From Segnochrobactrum spirostomi (lineage in GTDB: Bacteria > Pseudomonadota > Alphaproteobacteria > Rhizobiales > Segnochrobactraceae): DNA of 64,000 nucleotides. This document shows, piece by piece, positions 28,397-36,905 of this stretch. The stretch covers positions 868,001 to 932,000 of the forward strand of contig NZ_VWNA01000001.1 of the NCBI RefSeq assembly GCF_009600605.1, in the 5' to 3' direction. Within the stretch, counting starts at the first letter, position 1, and each line of letters opens with the position of its first letter. The position numbers and the translations under genes were made by a program. The notes under the pieces are model-generated. The model searched no databases, had not been told where the DNA came from, and saw only the letters and a list, made by a program, of their open reading frames with translations.

Positions 28397-28776
28397 GAAT
28401 GCCTACAGAAATAGGTCGTGAAAGTCTGACTTCTATGGTGCGCCTCGTCAATCGCCATAAGATTCAATCGAGTGGAATTGAGGGGTATTTTTCACCGATT
28501 TGGATCAAATCAGTTCCATTTTCTCGGAATTAAAGCGCGAATAAAGAGTATTCATCCCGCATAGGATGTAGTTTGAGCCGAAATGGAGGGAAATATCTTA
28601 CCCGGTCACCCGCCTTGGAGCGGCACAGCCGGCATGGACGCCGACCGGCGGGGGCCGAAAGGCGGAGGGTCGAAAGGCGGAGGGCGGGCAATCGCGTTCG
28701 ATCCACGCGAATGGACGCTCCCTCACCCTCCGGCCCCGTCAGCCTCGCGCGGGACGCAGGTCCCGCCGGCCCGAAC
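28397..28776. promoter_or_regulatory. AT-richer upstream region of the chitinase-like gene
   Basis: A 380-bp non-coding stretch. 28420-28580 is markedly AT-richer than its surroundings and should hold the leftward promoter. A perfect tandem duplication of the 14-mer CGAAAGGCGGAGGG lies at 28656-28684, and a small hairpin (GCGGGAC/GTCCCGC, 28749-28766) follows the Cys-rich gene. I could not assign definite -35/-10 boxes. Confidence 0.4.
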
Positions 28777-29037
28777 TCAGGGGGTCATCTTCATCTGCTT
28801 CAGCTTCTTGAGCGTCTCGGCGCACCCGACCGACATCTGCATCTTGTGGGCCATCAGGCACTTCATCAGGCGCCCCTCGCCGGGCGGCACGGTCGGGCAG
28901 AGGCGCTCGATGTCCGGCTTGCAATATTGCATGAGCATCTCGGCCGGCGACGGCTGCGGCTGCTGCTGCGCCTGGGCGGCCCCGGTCGCGAGAGCCGCCA
29001 TCCCCACCGCCAACGTCAACGCCTTGAGAGAACGCAT
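28777..29037 (-). CDS. Small exported Cys-rich protein
   Basis: An 86-residue precursor with a signal peptide ending GAAQAQ, then a Gln/Pro-rich stretch and a Cys-rich repeat-like segment (MQYCKPDIERLCPTVPPGEG, RLMKCLMAH, SVGCAETL). The four cysteines and their spacing resemble the Cys-rich (GLG1-type) repeat found in short alphaproteobacterial periplasmic proteins. Function is unknown. The start ATG 29037 has an AAGGAA site 9 nt upstream and gives the signal peptide; longer in-frame extensions run into the tRNA gene. Confidence 0.8.
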   Translation of the reverse strand: MRSLKALTLAVGMAALATGAAQAQQQPQPSPAEMLMQYCKPDIERLCPTVPPGEGRLMKCLMAHKMQMSVGCAETLKKLKQMKMTP

Positions 29038-29250
29038 ATCGGAATTTCCTTCTCTGGCCGCGGCGAGAGCCGCAAAACGATCATCCCCATCGATCAGGAT
29101 CGCACCCCAATCTTGCCCGGGCATGATGCGGGCGGTCCGTGATGAACAGATGTCGCCGAGGATCAGAAGACGGAGGACCGGGTCTCTGCCAGACAGACGG
29201 CGAGGTCGCCGCCGACGGCAGAAAGGGGAAGACCGGGAAGCCGACAAAAA

Positions 29251-29326
29251 TGGTAGGCGCGGAGGGACTCGAACCCCCAACCAGACCGTTATGAGCGGTC
29301 GGCTCTAACCATTGAGCTACGCGCCC
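29251..29326 (-). tRNA. tRNA with CAU anticodon, probably tRNA-Ile2 (lysidine-modified)
   Basis: A full 76-nt cloverleaf on the minus strand including encoded CCA. Acceptor arms are GGGCGCG and CGCGCCT, the D-arm is AGCTCAATGGTTAGAGC, the anticodon stem GACCG/CGGTC encloses loop CTCATAA, and the T-loop is TTCGAGT. The D-arm matches the pattern of CAU-reading tRNA-Ile2 more than initiator Met (no run of three G:C pairs typical of fMet). Elongator tRNA-Met cannot be fully excluded by eye. Confidence 0.88.
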
Positions 29327-29555
29327 TTGGGCAGACGTGGGACCGCCTCGTGCAGTCGGCCCGTCGAGCCCGGCTCAGTTCCTTGCCGAGGCTCACGTCC
29401 ACTCGCCGCTGTTTGTCACGAGCCCAATGAACACGCAAGCCTGGGCTGCATGTCACCGCTGGACGCTTCCGGATCCGTCCGTTGCGGCGGCTGTCGTGGT
29501 CGTTATGCTTTGCGGCGACGCGGCGTGACGAAGACGAAGACCGCGGGGGACCTCC

Positions 29556-30140
29556 ATGAACGCGACCGGGCCATGCGAGGCATTCTTCCTGTCGGGAGAT
29601 TCGTTCCCGAAGGACGATCGCATCGAGGCCGCCCTGGCCGCGCGGCTCGCACCCTCGTTCCGCGCATGGATCAACACCCATGAGATGCTGCGGCGGTTGG
29701 GAACGCAGGATTTCAATGGAACGATGGAATACCGGGTCCCGTCCGTTGTCGGCCTAATCCAATCGCGGGAAGAGATGGAACCGCCGGTGCTGATCGGGCG
29801 GTCGTCGGGCGCTCGGGTCGCCACCCTGAGCGCGGCGCATTGCCGCCTGAAGGGGATCGTGTGCCTGGGATATCCGTTCCGCACGCCCGGTGGACCGATC
29901 GAGCCCGCGCGCACCGCGCATCTCGCCGACCTGCGAACCCCGACCCTCATCCTCCAAGGCCTACGCGATCCCTATGGGGCGCTGCGGATCTTCGACGATT
30001 ATGCTCTGTCGCCATCCATCGAGGTGCATTTCGTCGATTGCGACCACGAGTTCAGGATCAGGCCCGCCCAATGGTATGGGCTCGCGCAGCGTATCCGGAC
30101 GTTCCTGGCCTGTCTCGCGGCGTCCCAGAGGGCAGCCTGA
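29556..30140 (+). CDS. Small alpha/beta hydrolase (KANL3/Tex30-like)
   Basis: A 194-residue protein with a reduced alpha/beta hydrolase fold. The nucleophile elbow is IGRSSGARVA (Ser), followed by GIVCLGYPFRTPG, the acid strand TPTLILQGLRDPYG and the His segment VDCDHEFR. This matches the short KANL3/Tex30-type hydrolase-like family, which often has unclear enzymatic activity. It is convergent with the sensor kinase gene, 3 bp apart. The start ATG 29556 follows GGGGACCTCC. Confidence 0.75.
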   Translation: MNATGPCEAFFLSGDSFPKDDRIEAALAARLAPSFRAWINTHEMLRRLGTQDFNGTMEYRVPSVVGLIQSREEMEPPVLIGRSSGARVATLSAAHCRLKGIVCLGYPFRTPGGPIEPARTAHLADLRTPTLILQGLRDPYGALRIFDDYALSPSIEVHFVDCDHEFRIRPAQWYGLAQRIRTFLACLAASQRAA

Positions 30141-30143
30141 CGC

Positions 30144-31523
30144 TCAGGCGGGCGCCCCGTCCTCACCGCTCGGCGGAAACGCGACCCGAATCTCGACGCC
30201 CTCGCCGCGCTCCGAGCGGATCGCGAGGTCGGCGCCGTGGAGGCTCGCGATGCGCTCGACGATCTTGAGGCCGAGCCCGAGCGCGCCGGAGGTGCGGACC
30301 TGGCCGAGTTCGACGCGGATCGCCTCGGCGCCGGGCGCGAAGCCGCCGCCGTCGTCGCGGACGACGAGCACCGCCGGGGCTTCGATCGCGACGCGGATCG
30401 TCGTGCCCGCCCGGGTGTGCTTCACCGCGTTCTCGACGAGGTTGCGCACCAGCGTCTCGACGAGCCCCGGCAGCACGCGGACGCGGGGCTCGATCTCGGC
30501 CGTGAATTCGAGGTGCTTGCCGCGGGCATAGACGAGGGGGGCGATCTCCTCGACCGCCCGGCGGGCGAGATCGGCGAGATCGCGCTCGACGAAGGCCGCG
30601 ACATCGATCGCATCGAGGCGGGCGAGCGCGGTCAACTGCTCCATCGTGTGGGCGAGCAGATCGAGATTGTGCTCGGCCTCGCGCACCCGGGGATCGTCGA
30701 TGCGCTCGAGCTCGAGGCGCATCACCGCGAGCGGCGTGCGGATCTCGTGGGCGACCGAGGCGGCGAAGATCTTCTGGGACCGCACCAAGGCGGCGATGCG
30801 CTCGAACGCGCGGTTCACCGCCTCGGCGAGGCGGGCGATCTCCTTGGGCATGCCGTCGACCGGCAGCCTGCTCGTCGGCGCGTTCGGGTCGATGCGGTCG
30901 GCCGCCGCCGCCGCCACCGCCACCGAACGCAACGCATGGCGGATAGAGACCAGGGTGGCCCCGATGACGAGAAACAGCATCAGCCCCATGGGCACGACCA
31001 TGTGGTCGATCATCTCGTGCAGGAGCACGGAGACGACGAGGCTCTGCGGATCGCCGATCGAGGCGAACTCGACGACGAGCGGCGGCCCGGCCCCGTCGGC
31101 GAACAGACGCCCACCGGCGAGGGTCAACGGCCGGCCAGGCCGCAGCGTGCGCATCCAGAAGTTCGGCGCATCGACGGTGTCGGGCAGGAAGCGCGTCTCG
31201 CACACGTCGCCGCAGTTCGAATAGAGCACCGCCCCGCCCGCATGGCGCACCCGGACATAATAGCCGGCACCGCCGTCGGGATCGTCGAGGTCGTAGCGTT
31301 CTTCGAGGATATCGCCCGGCAGGCGCCCACCGTGCGCCAGGACTGTGCGGACGTCGTCGCGGATCGCTGCGGTCTGCTGCTCGATCAGGATGCGGCCGAG
31401 CTCTTCGTCGTTGAACCAATAATCGACGAACACCACCCCGACCTGGATGGCGCTCGCGAGCGCGGCGAAGACGAGGATGCGCCGGGCGACGATCGCGACG
31501 AGGGAGGAGGCGCGGCGGCTCAC
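30144..31523 (-). CDS. Sensor histidine kinase of the PepSY/cytochrome operon
   Basis: A 459-residue membrane kinase: helix one near residues 10-30, a ~140-residue periplasmic sensor, helix two (MVVPMGLMLFLVIGATLV), a HAMP region, phospho-acceptor VAHEIRTPLAVMRLELERI (His259) and ATP-binding motifs NLVENAVKHT, VRDDGGGF and GLGLKIVERI. It overlaps the response regulator gene by 4 bp and is last in a four-gene leftward operon with a cytochrome b and a PepSY protein, so a redox or metal stimulus is plausible but unproven. Confidence 0.92.
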   Translation of the reverse strand: MSRRASSLVAIVARRILVFAALASAIQVGVVFVDYWFNDEELGRILIEQQTAAIRDDVRTVLAHGGRLPGDILEERYDLDDPDGGAGYYVRVRHAGGAVLYSNCGDVCETRFLPDTVDAPNFWMRTLRPGRPLTLAGGRLFADGAGPPLVVEFASIGDPQSLVVSVLLHEMIDHMVVPMGLMLFLVIGATLVSIRHALRSVAVAAAAADRIDPNAPTSRLPVDGMPKEIARLAEAVNRAFERIAALVRSQKIFAASVAHEIRTPLAVMRLELERIDDPRVREAEHNLDLLAHTMEQLTALARLDAIDVAAFVERDLADLARRAVEEIAPLVYARGKHLEFTAEIEPRVRVLPGLVETLVRNLVENAVKHTRAGTTIRVAIEAPAVLVVRDDGGGFAPGAEAIRVELGQVRTSGALGLGLKIVERIASLHGADLAIRSERGEGVEIRVAFPPSGEDGAPA

Positions 31524-32203
31524 GGCGCGGTCGTCCGTAAGAGATAGCCGACGCCGCGGATCGTCTCGATGGCGACGCCGCCGCCGTCGGGCAGGCTCTC
31601 GAGCCGCTTGCGCAGCCGGGACACGGCGAGTTCGAGGGCGTTGGGGCTGAGCCCCTCGCCGTCGTCGGACAGGGCACCTTCGAGCCGCCGCTTACGCACC
31701 ACGCGGCCGACGTCGCGCATCAGGATCTCGGCGAGCTGGCGTTCGCGCAAAGCGAGCGCGACCGGCTCGCCGTCGCAGGAGACGACCGAGGTCGCCGGAT
31801 CGAAGCGGAGGCGGCCGGCGACCAGGACCGGCGGCGCCACCGGCGTCCCGCGCCGGGCGACGGCCCGGCAGCGGGCGAGAAATTCTTCGTAATGGAAAGG
31901 CTTGGCGAGGTAGTCGTCGGCCCCGGCGTCGAGGCCGGCGATGCGTTCCTCGATCGCCGCATGGGCGGTGATGACGAGCACCGGCCGCATGTCGCCGCGA
32001 CGGCGCATGCGCCTCAGGAGATCGAGACCGCTGCCGTCGGGCAGGCCGAGATCGAGCACGACGACATCGTGCTCCCCCTCGCGGAGTGCCGCCTCGGCCT
32101 CCTCGACATTACCCCGCGCCTCGACGCGCCAGCCGACCTCACGGATGCGTTCGGTCAGGAGCTCGACGAGCCGCGGGCTGTCCTCGACGATCAGGAGCTT
32201 CAC
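31520..32203 (-). CDS. OmpR-family response regulator
   Basis: A 227-residue regulator beginning MKLLIVEDSPRLVELL, with phospho-acceptor Asp51 in VVLDLGLPDGSGLDLL and the conserved Lys in DYLAKPFHYEEF. The C-terminal winged helix has LALRERQLAEILMRDVGRVV and LAVSRLRKRLESLPDG, closest to the QseB/PmrA-like group. It overlaps the kinase start (ATGA) and begins 7 bp after the cytochrome gene. Confidence 0.93.
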   Translation of the reverse strand: MKLLIVEDSPRLVELLTERIREVGWRVEARGNVEEAEAALREGEHDVVVLDLGLPDGSGLDLLRRMRRRGDMRPVLVITAHAAIEERIAGLDAGADDYLAKPFHYEEFLARCRAVARRGTPVAPPVLVAGRLRFDPATSVVSCDGEPVALALRERQLAEILMRDVGRVVRKRRLEGALSDDGEGLSPNALELAVSRLRKRLESLPDGGGVAIETIRGVGYLLRTTAP

Positions 32204-32210
32204 GCCGCCC

Positions 32211-32777
32211 TCATTCGACCGCGCGCTTCCATCCGGTCACCATCGACCAGACGAGATTCTCGCGGTGCCGCCAGCTTTCCACGATCGCGGCGAGCGCGTG
32301 AAGCCCGGCGAGCACCAGGATGAGGTTGGCGAGCAGGCCATGCAGTTCCTCAAGCCATTTGAGGCCCCAGAACGCATCGAGCGTCGTCATCCAGCCGGTG
32401 ATCGCGGTGGCGGCGAGCAGGGCCATCAGCGCGAACATCATGAGCGCGGCGAGCGGATTGTGGCCGAGCATCCGCGGTTCGCGGCCCTTGGCGAGCGCCT
32501 GGACATAAGGCAGGAGCCGCTTCGGCGTCGGGAAGAAGCTCGCGAAGCGCGCATAATGGGTGCCGATCAGACCCCAGACGAGGCGAACGGCGAGCACCGT
32601 GAGAATGGTGTAGCCGACATAGCGGTGAGCCCGGTGGCCGGGTTCGAGGACAAAGAGGTTGAGGGTGCACCCCACAACCACCGTCCAATGGAACAGACGC
32701 ACCACCGGGTCCCAGACCTTGACCCGCGCAGGTGTCTCGACGAAGGCGGCCGAGCCGCCGGTGCGGGTCGCGGCCAT
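32211..32777 (-). CDS. Cytochrome b561/b-type cytochrome, CybH-like
   Basis: A 188-residue membrane cytochrome with four predicted helices. Candidate haem ligands are in FHWTVVVGC (first helix), GHRAHRYVGY, and LEELHGLLANLILVLAGLHAL. The layout matches the Ni/Fe-hydrogenase cytochrome b / cytochrome b561 domain. It probably moves electrons across or within the inner membrane for a periplasmic partner. It sits 3 bp after the PepSY gene and 7 bp before the response regulator. Confidence 0.9.
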   Translation of the reverse strand: MAATRTGGSAAFVETPARVKVWDPVVRLFHWTVVVGCTLNLFVLEPGHRAHRYVGYTILTVLAVRLVWGLIGTHYARFASFFPTPKRLLPYVQALAKGREPRMLGHNPLAALMMFALMALLAATAITGWMTTLDAFWGLKWLEELHGLLANLILVLAGLHALAAIVESWRHRENLVWSMVTGWKRAVE

Positions 32778-32780
32778 GGA

Positions 32781-33068
32781 TCAATCCCCCTCGCCGGTCG
32801 AGACGACAGCGCCGGTCGCCGGATCGACATAGATCTCGGCGCGCTTGCCGGACTTGGTCTTGGCGTAGATCTCGTAGCAGGAACCGAGGGTGGTGATGGA
32901 ACGGATCGAGGCATAGTCGCCCTTGAGGAGCTGAGCCTTGACCGCGTCGGTCGAGAGCCACTCGCTCTGCGGCTTGGTGGTGCAGTCGGTCTTCTCCTCC
33001 TCGGCGTGTGCGATCGCGGGGATCGCCAGGCACAGGGCGGCAACGGCGGCGAGCATCGGGACTTTCAT
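32781..33068 (-). CDS. Periplasmic PepSY-domain protein
   Basis: A 95-residue exported protein. The signal peptide ends AIAHA, followed by a small PepSY-type fold (SEWLSTDAVKAQLLKGDYAS ... YEIYAKTKSGKRAEIYVDPA, then TGAVVS). There are two cysteines (DCTTK and GSCYEI). Short PepSY proteins often accompany b-type cytochromes and two-component genes. The ATG at 33068 has a GGAG site upstream; a longer in-frame ORF has no signal peptide. It heads the operon. Confidence 0.9.
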   Translation of the reverse strand: MKVPMLAAVAALCLAIPAIAHAEEEKTDCTTKPQSEWLSTDAVKAQLLKGDYASIRSITTLGSCYEIYAKTKSGKRAEIYVDPATGAVVSTGEGD

Positions 33069-33256
33069 CGGGGGCTCCGGGTTCGAGGCCGGCGCGATCG
33101 GCCGGCCCCGCCTTGTCGCCCGTCGAACCTGTCGAACACCTGTCGAGGCCCGCACTTGGCGCCGGCCGTGCCGCCGGGAACCGTCGCAAAGGCGACTCAT
33201 TGCTGTGGGAGCGGAGAGCGGAGGCCTCGCCGAGGCCGGCAACCGGGGATACGCCC

Positions 33257-34006
33257 ATGACACGATACAGGACACGATCCATCGGCCGTCTGGTCACGTC
33301 TGTCCCGCGCAGCCTCGCCCTGGCGGCGGCGCTCGCGGTCCTCGCTCCCCTCGCCGCCACGTCCGCGATGGCCGACGACGACATCAGGGTGGTCGGGCAA
33401 GCGGATATCTCCGTCACGCCGGATATCGCCGTCGTCACCGGCGGCGTGACCACCGAGGCTCTGACGGCCCGCGCCGCCCTCGACGCCAACACGAAGGCGA
33501 TCGCCGACGTCATCTCGGCGCTGAAGGCGGCGGGCATCGACGCCGCCGACATCCAGACGAGCGCCTTCCGCATCTATCCGCGCTATGCCGAGCGGACCAA
33601 CGACGGCAAGACGCCGGCGCTCCTCGGCTACGGGGTGGACAATCAGGTCCGGGTCAAGGTGCGGGACCTGCCGAAACTCGGCGGTCTGCTCGACGTGATG
33701 GTCAGCGCCGGCGCCAACGAGATCCAGGGCGTCAACTATATCGTCTCCGACGCCGACAAGAAGCTCGACGAAGCCCGCCGCGACGCGATCGCCGACGCCC
33801 GCCGCAAGGCGGAACTCTATGCTCAGGCGGCGAATGTCCGGCTCGGCAAGGTCGATCACATTTGCGAAGGCTGCAGCACCGACAGCCCGGGCCCCGCGAT
33901 GATGAAGATGGATGCCATGCCGGCACCAGTCCCCACGGAGCCCGGCCAGACGACGTTGCATGTCGACGTGATCGTCACGTTCGACATCGACAACGACAAC
34001 GACTGA
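33257..34006 (+). CDS. SIMPL domain (DUF541) exported protein
   Basis: A 249-residue protein with a signal peptide ending ATSAMA, followed by a SIMPL domain: DDIRVVGQADISVTPDIAVV near the N-terminus, KAAGIDAADIQTSAFRIYPR, and GVNYIVSDADKKLDEARRDA. SIMPL proteins are periplasmic or secreted and poorly understood; one mammalian member interacts with a signalling kinase. It is divergent from the PepSY operon and ends 3 bp from the convergent cyclase gene. Confidence 0.9.
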   Translation: MTRYRTRSIGRLVTSVPRSLALAAALAVLAPLAATSAMADDDIRVVGQADISVTPDIAVVTGGVTTEALTARAALDANTKAIADVISALKAAGIDAADIQTSAFRIYPRYAERTNDGKTPALLGYGVDNQVRVKVRDLPKLGGLLDVMVSAGANEIQGVNYIVSDADKKLDEARRDAIADARRKAELYAQAANVRLGKVDHICEGCSTDSPGPAMMKMDAMPAPVPTEPGQTTLHVDVIVTFDIDNDND

Positions 34007-34009
34007 CCG

Positions 34010-35184
34010 TCAGACCGCGACGGCGACCGCCACCGTCTCGATGGGCTCGAACACTTCGAGGAGCCCGTCGAGACCATGGGCCGGATGGGCACCGCAACTG
34101 TGGAACGCCGGAACGACCTGCGCCACGAACTCGGCCGACGCCAGCAGCGGCCGGCCGAGGGCGCTGCAGAGCGCCGAGATGCGGGCTGCGACGTTGACGT
34201 CGCGGCCGACCACCGTGAAATCGAGCCGATCTCCCGAGCCCACATTGCCGTAGGCCGCGTCGCCATAATGAAGCGCGATGCCGAAACGGATCGAATCGTC
34301 GTCGAGCGCGCCGCTGTGCACCGAGGCGAGCGCGGTCTGGGCGGCGTCGAGCGCGCGCTGGCACGCGTCGCCCGCGGTGCCGCCGTCCTCCTCGAACACC
34401 GCGAGGATGCCGTCGCCGATAAACTTCAGAAGTTCGCCCCCCGCGCCGCGATCTCCGGCACGACGAGATCGTAATAGCGGTTGAGGATGTCGGCGGTCGC
34501 CTCAGGCGGCAGTGCGCTCGTCATCGCGGTGAAGCCGCGCAGATCGGCGAACAGGATCGCGGCGCGGATGCGCGTGACCTCACCGCGGTGGGTGGTGCCG
34601 GAGATGATCTGGTTCGCCGGCCCACGGCCGACATAGGTCGACAACAATTCGCGCAGGACCCGCTTGCTCGTGAAGATCTCGAGCACGCTCGCGAGCGCCG
34701 GGCCGATCGCGTTCAGCATCGGGATCGCGTCCTTGAGACCGTCTCGGTCACGGCTCGCGAGGGTGAGCGCGTTGAAATTGCCGTCGGAGAACGAAATCGG
34801 CGCCACGGCGTAGGCGCGGTACCCGTCGGCCTTGAGCTCCGGGATGATGCCGAACATCTCGTCCGGGGTGACGTCGAGGTCGAGGGCGAGCGGTTCGCCG
34901 CTCTCGCGAACGGCGCGGAACGGGCTGCGGTCATAATAGCCCGCGTCGCGATCGACATAATCGAAGGTTCTGAGCTCGAGCGGCATGTTCGGCCGCCACA
35001 TCGGTGCGAGCGCCAGGACGTTCGCCGACAGCACCCGAAGCGAGAACGACATCCGATCGACGACGAGCCCGGCGGCCCTGAGCCGCCATCCGAGCGACTC
35101 GATCATCGCGGTCGGGACGAGAAAGCGCCCTTCCCGAATGAGCCAATCGGAGATGGTCCTCGCCTGCTCGTCGATCGTGTTCAT
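34010..35184 (-). CDS. Adenylate/guanylate cyclase-like protein, one apparent frameshift
   Basis: Reconstructed length is about 391 residues. The N-terminal ~215 residues form an uncharacterised sensor-like domain (begins MNTIDEQARTISDWLIREGR). A class III cyclase domain follows with ILFADLRGFTAMTSALPPEA, then GELLKFIGDGILAVFEEDGG and GDRLDFTVVGRDVNVAARI, which are metal- and nucleotide-binding blocks. The frame breaks at a run of six Gs (C6 on plus at 34437-34442): with seven Gs, EIAARG continues into GELLKFIGDG. As written the first part stops at 34426. This could be a homopolymer read error, a real null allele or a phase-variable tract. It is divergent from the DUF3095 gene. Confidence 0.8.
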
Positions 35185-35328
35185 TCCCGGCCTTCCCTTC
35201 CGGCCCGACGGCCGCTTCGGCGAGCCTTATCTAATCTGCTAGGGTTCGCGCGCAAGAACGAGCCGTCACACGCGCGACGGCGTAGAATAAACGTGTGGCG
35301 AACAGGAAGCGACCGAGGAGGGGTGCCC

Positions 35329-36492
35329 GTGCAGACCGCGACGCCGTCGATCCGCACTTATTGCGACCCTTTCTATGCGGGTTTGGTCGAATTCGACGGC
35401 TTCGGCCGCATCACGGAGACCGCGCTCTACAAGCCGCTGCCGGCGGGCTGGGTGGTGGGCGCCACCGACGTGGTCTCCTCCACCGGGGCCATCGACCGCG
35501 GCCATTACAAGATTGTGAACACGGCGGGCGCAGCGGTCATCGCGGCACTCTCCAACGCGCTCGACCATTGCGAATTCCCATATGTTTTCGGCGGCGACGG
35601 GGCGAGCTTCGCCTTGCCGGGCCATCATGCCGACACGGCACGCAGGGCGCTGGCCGCAACCTCGGCTTGGGCGCGGGACGAACTCGGCCTCGATCTGCGC
35701 GCGGCACTCACCACCATCGAGGAAATCCGGGCCGACGGCGCCGACGTCCGCATCGCTCGCTTCGCCGCCTCCGCCGACGTCAGCTATGCGATGTTCTCCG
35801 GCGGCGGCCTCGCCTTCCTCGAGCGCGAGATGAAGCGCGGCCGCTTCGCCGTGCCGCCGGCCGCGCCGGGGACGGCGCCGGACCTGTCGAACCTCTCCTG
35901 CCGCTTCGACGAGATTCCGGCGGCGCACGAGGTGATCGTCTCGTTCATTTTCGTCCCGGCCGAGCGCGCCGATCCGAAGGCGTTCTCCGAGCGCGTCGAC
36001 GACATCCTGAACATGATCGCCGCGAGCGACGAGGCGGAACAGCCCATGAGCGAGGCGCCGGCCGTGGGCTGGCCGCCCGCCGGCCTCGAGGCCGAGGCGC
36101 GGGCCCTGCGGTCGCGCGGTTGGCCACTCTGGCTGCGCCGCGCCGCGGTCGGCGTACGCTCGCTCCTGTCCTATTTCGCGATCAGGCACCTGAAGCGGAT
36201 CGGCCCGTTCGACGCCGGCGTCTATCTCCGGCAGATCCACGACAATTCCGATTTCCGCAAATATGACGACGGGCTCAAGATGACGCTCGATTGCACCGCG
36301 CGTTTCGCCGACGCGCTGGAGGCGCGATTGCGGGAAGCTGCCGATTCCGGTTTGGCGCGCTATGGCCTGCATCGTCAGGCGGCAGCGCTGATGACTTGCT
36401 TCGTGCCCTCGCCGCTGCGCCCGGACCACGTCCATTTCATCGATGGCGCCGCAGGCGGTTACGCCTCGGCGGCCCGCTCCCTCAAGGCATAG
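35329..36492 (+). CDS. DUF3095 family protein
   Basis: A 387-residue protein matching the DUF3095 family, described from sequence as related to adenylate cyclases. Blocks are YKPLPAGWVVGATDVVSSTG (N-terminal), YVFGGDGASFALP, FAVPPAAPG...LSCRFDEIP, SDFRKYDDGLKMTLDC and VHFIDGAAGGYASAA at the end. The predicted start is GTG 35329, 7 nt after an AGGAGG site; GTG 35323 is too close. The catalytic status is unknown. It lies next to, and divergent from, the cyclase-like gene. Confidence 0.88.
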   Translation: MQTATPSIRTYCDPFYAGLVEFDGFGRITETALYKPLPAGWVVGATDVVSSTGAIDRGHYKIVNTAGAAVIAALSNALDHCEFPYVFGGDGASFALPGHHADTARRALAATSAWARDELGLDLRAALTTIEEIRADGADVRIARFAASADVSYAMFSGGGLAFLEREMKRGRFAVPPAAPGTAPDLSNLSCRFDEIPAAHEVIVSFIFVPAERADPKAFSERVDDILNMIAASDEAEQPMSEAPAVGWPPAGLEAEARALRSRGWPLWLRRAAVGVRSLLSYFAIRHLKRIGPFDAGVYLRQIHDNSDFRKYDDGLKMTLDCTARFADALEARLREAADSGLARYGLHRQAAALMTCFVPSPLRPDHVHFIDGAAGGYASAARSLKA

Positions 36493-36905
36493 GCTACCGG
36501 CCACGTTCAGCCAGTTCGTGAGGCCGGGCGTTCATCGAATCCCGCCGCCGCGTTGCGCCTCGGGCTCGCTTCGGGGCGCACGCTCGCCCGGCGACGGGAT
36601 CGATACGCTCGGGATACTTTGGCAGCTTCCGGAAACCCTCATATTCTAAAAGCCGGTCTTTAAGTCCATTCACGGATCGCTCCGCTGAATGGGCGCTCGC
36701 AGTCACAAGTAGTCGCGGGAAGAAACGCAACAGGTCCAAGAATAATACAGGCAGAAGCCTGTCCTACCGGCGTAACGCGCTCTCGAAGGCGTAGCCACGT
36801 CCACAACCCGATGACGAAGCCAACCCACGACACGGCGCGGAATCCCATTCCGCGCCCTGCGCCTCCATTTGTATTGAGCCAACCGATCCAAAGGATCCGC
36901 CGAGC
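36493..36905. promoter_or_regulatory. Intergenic region before the chemoreceptor gene
   Basis: A 413-bp stretch without a credible gene. It contains a perfect palindrome GCGCGGAAT-CCC-ATTCCGCGC (36835-36855), 50 bp before the chemoreceptor ATG, and a somewhat AT-richer patch (36640-36760) that could hold a promoter. The palindrome may form a hairpin in the leader or serve as a protein-binding site. Confidence 0.45.

Noticed and set aside
28583-29308. A plus-strand 241-codon frame spanning the Cys-rich gene and the tRNA
   Set aside because: It runs through a tRNA gene and opposes a small exported protein with a proper signal peptide and ribosome-binding site.
29251-29326. Possible integration site at the tRNA gene
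   Set aside because: No integrase, no direct repeat of the tRNA 3' end and no phage-like genes were seen on either side.
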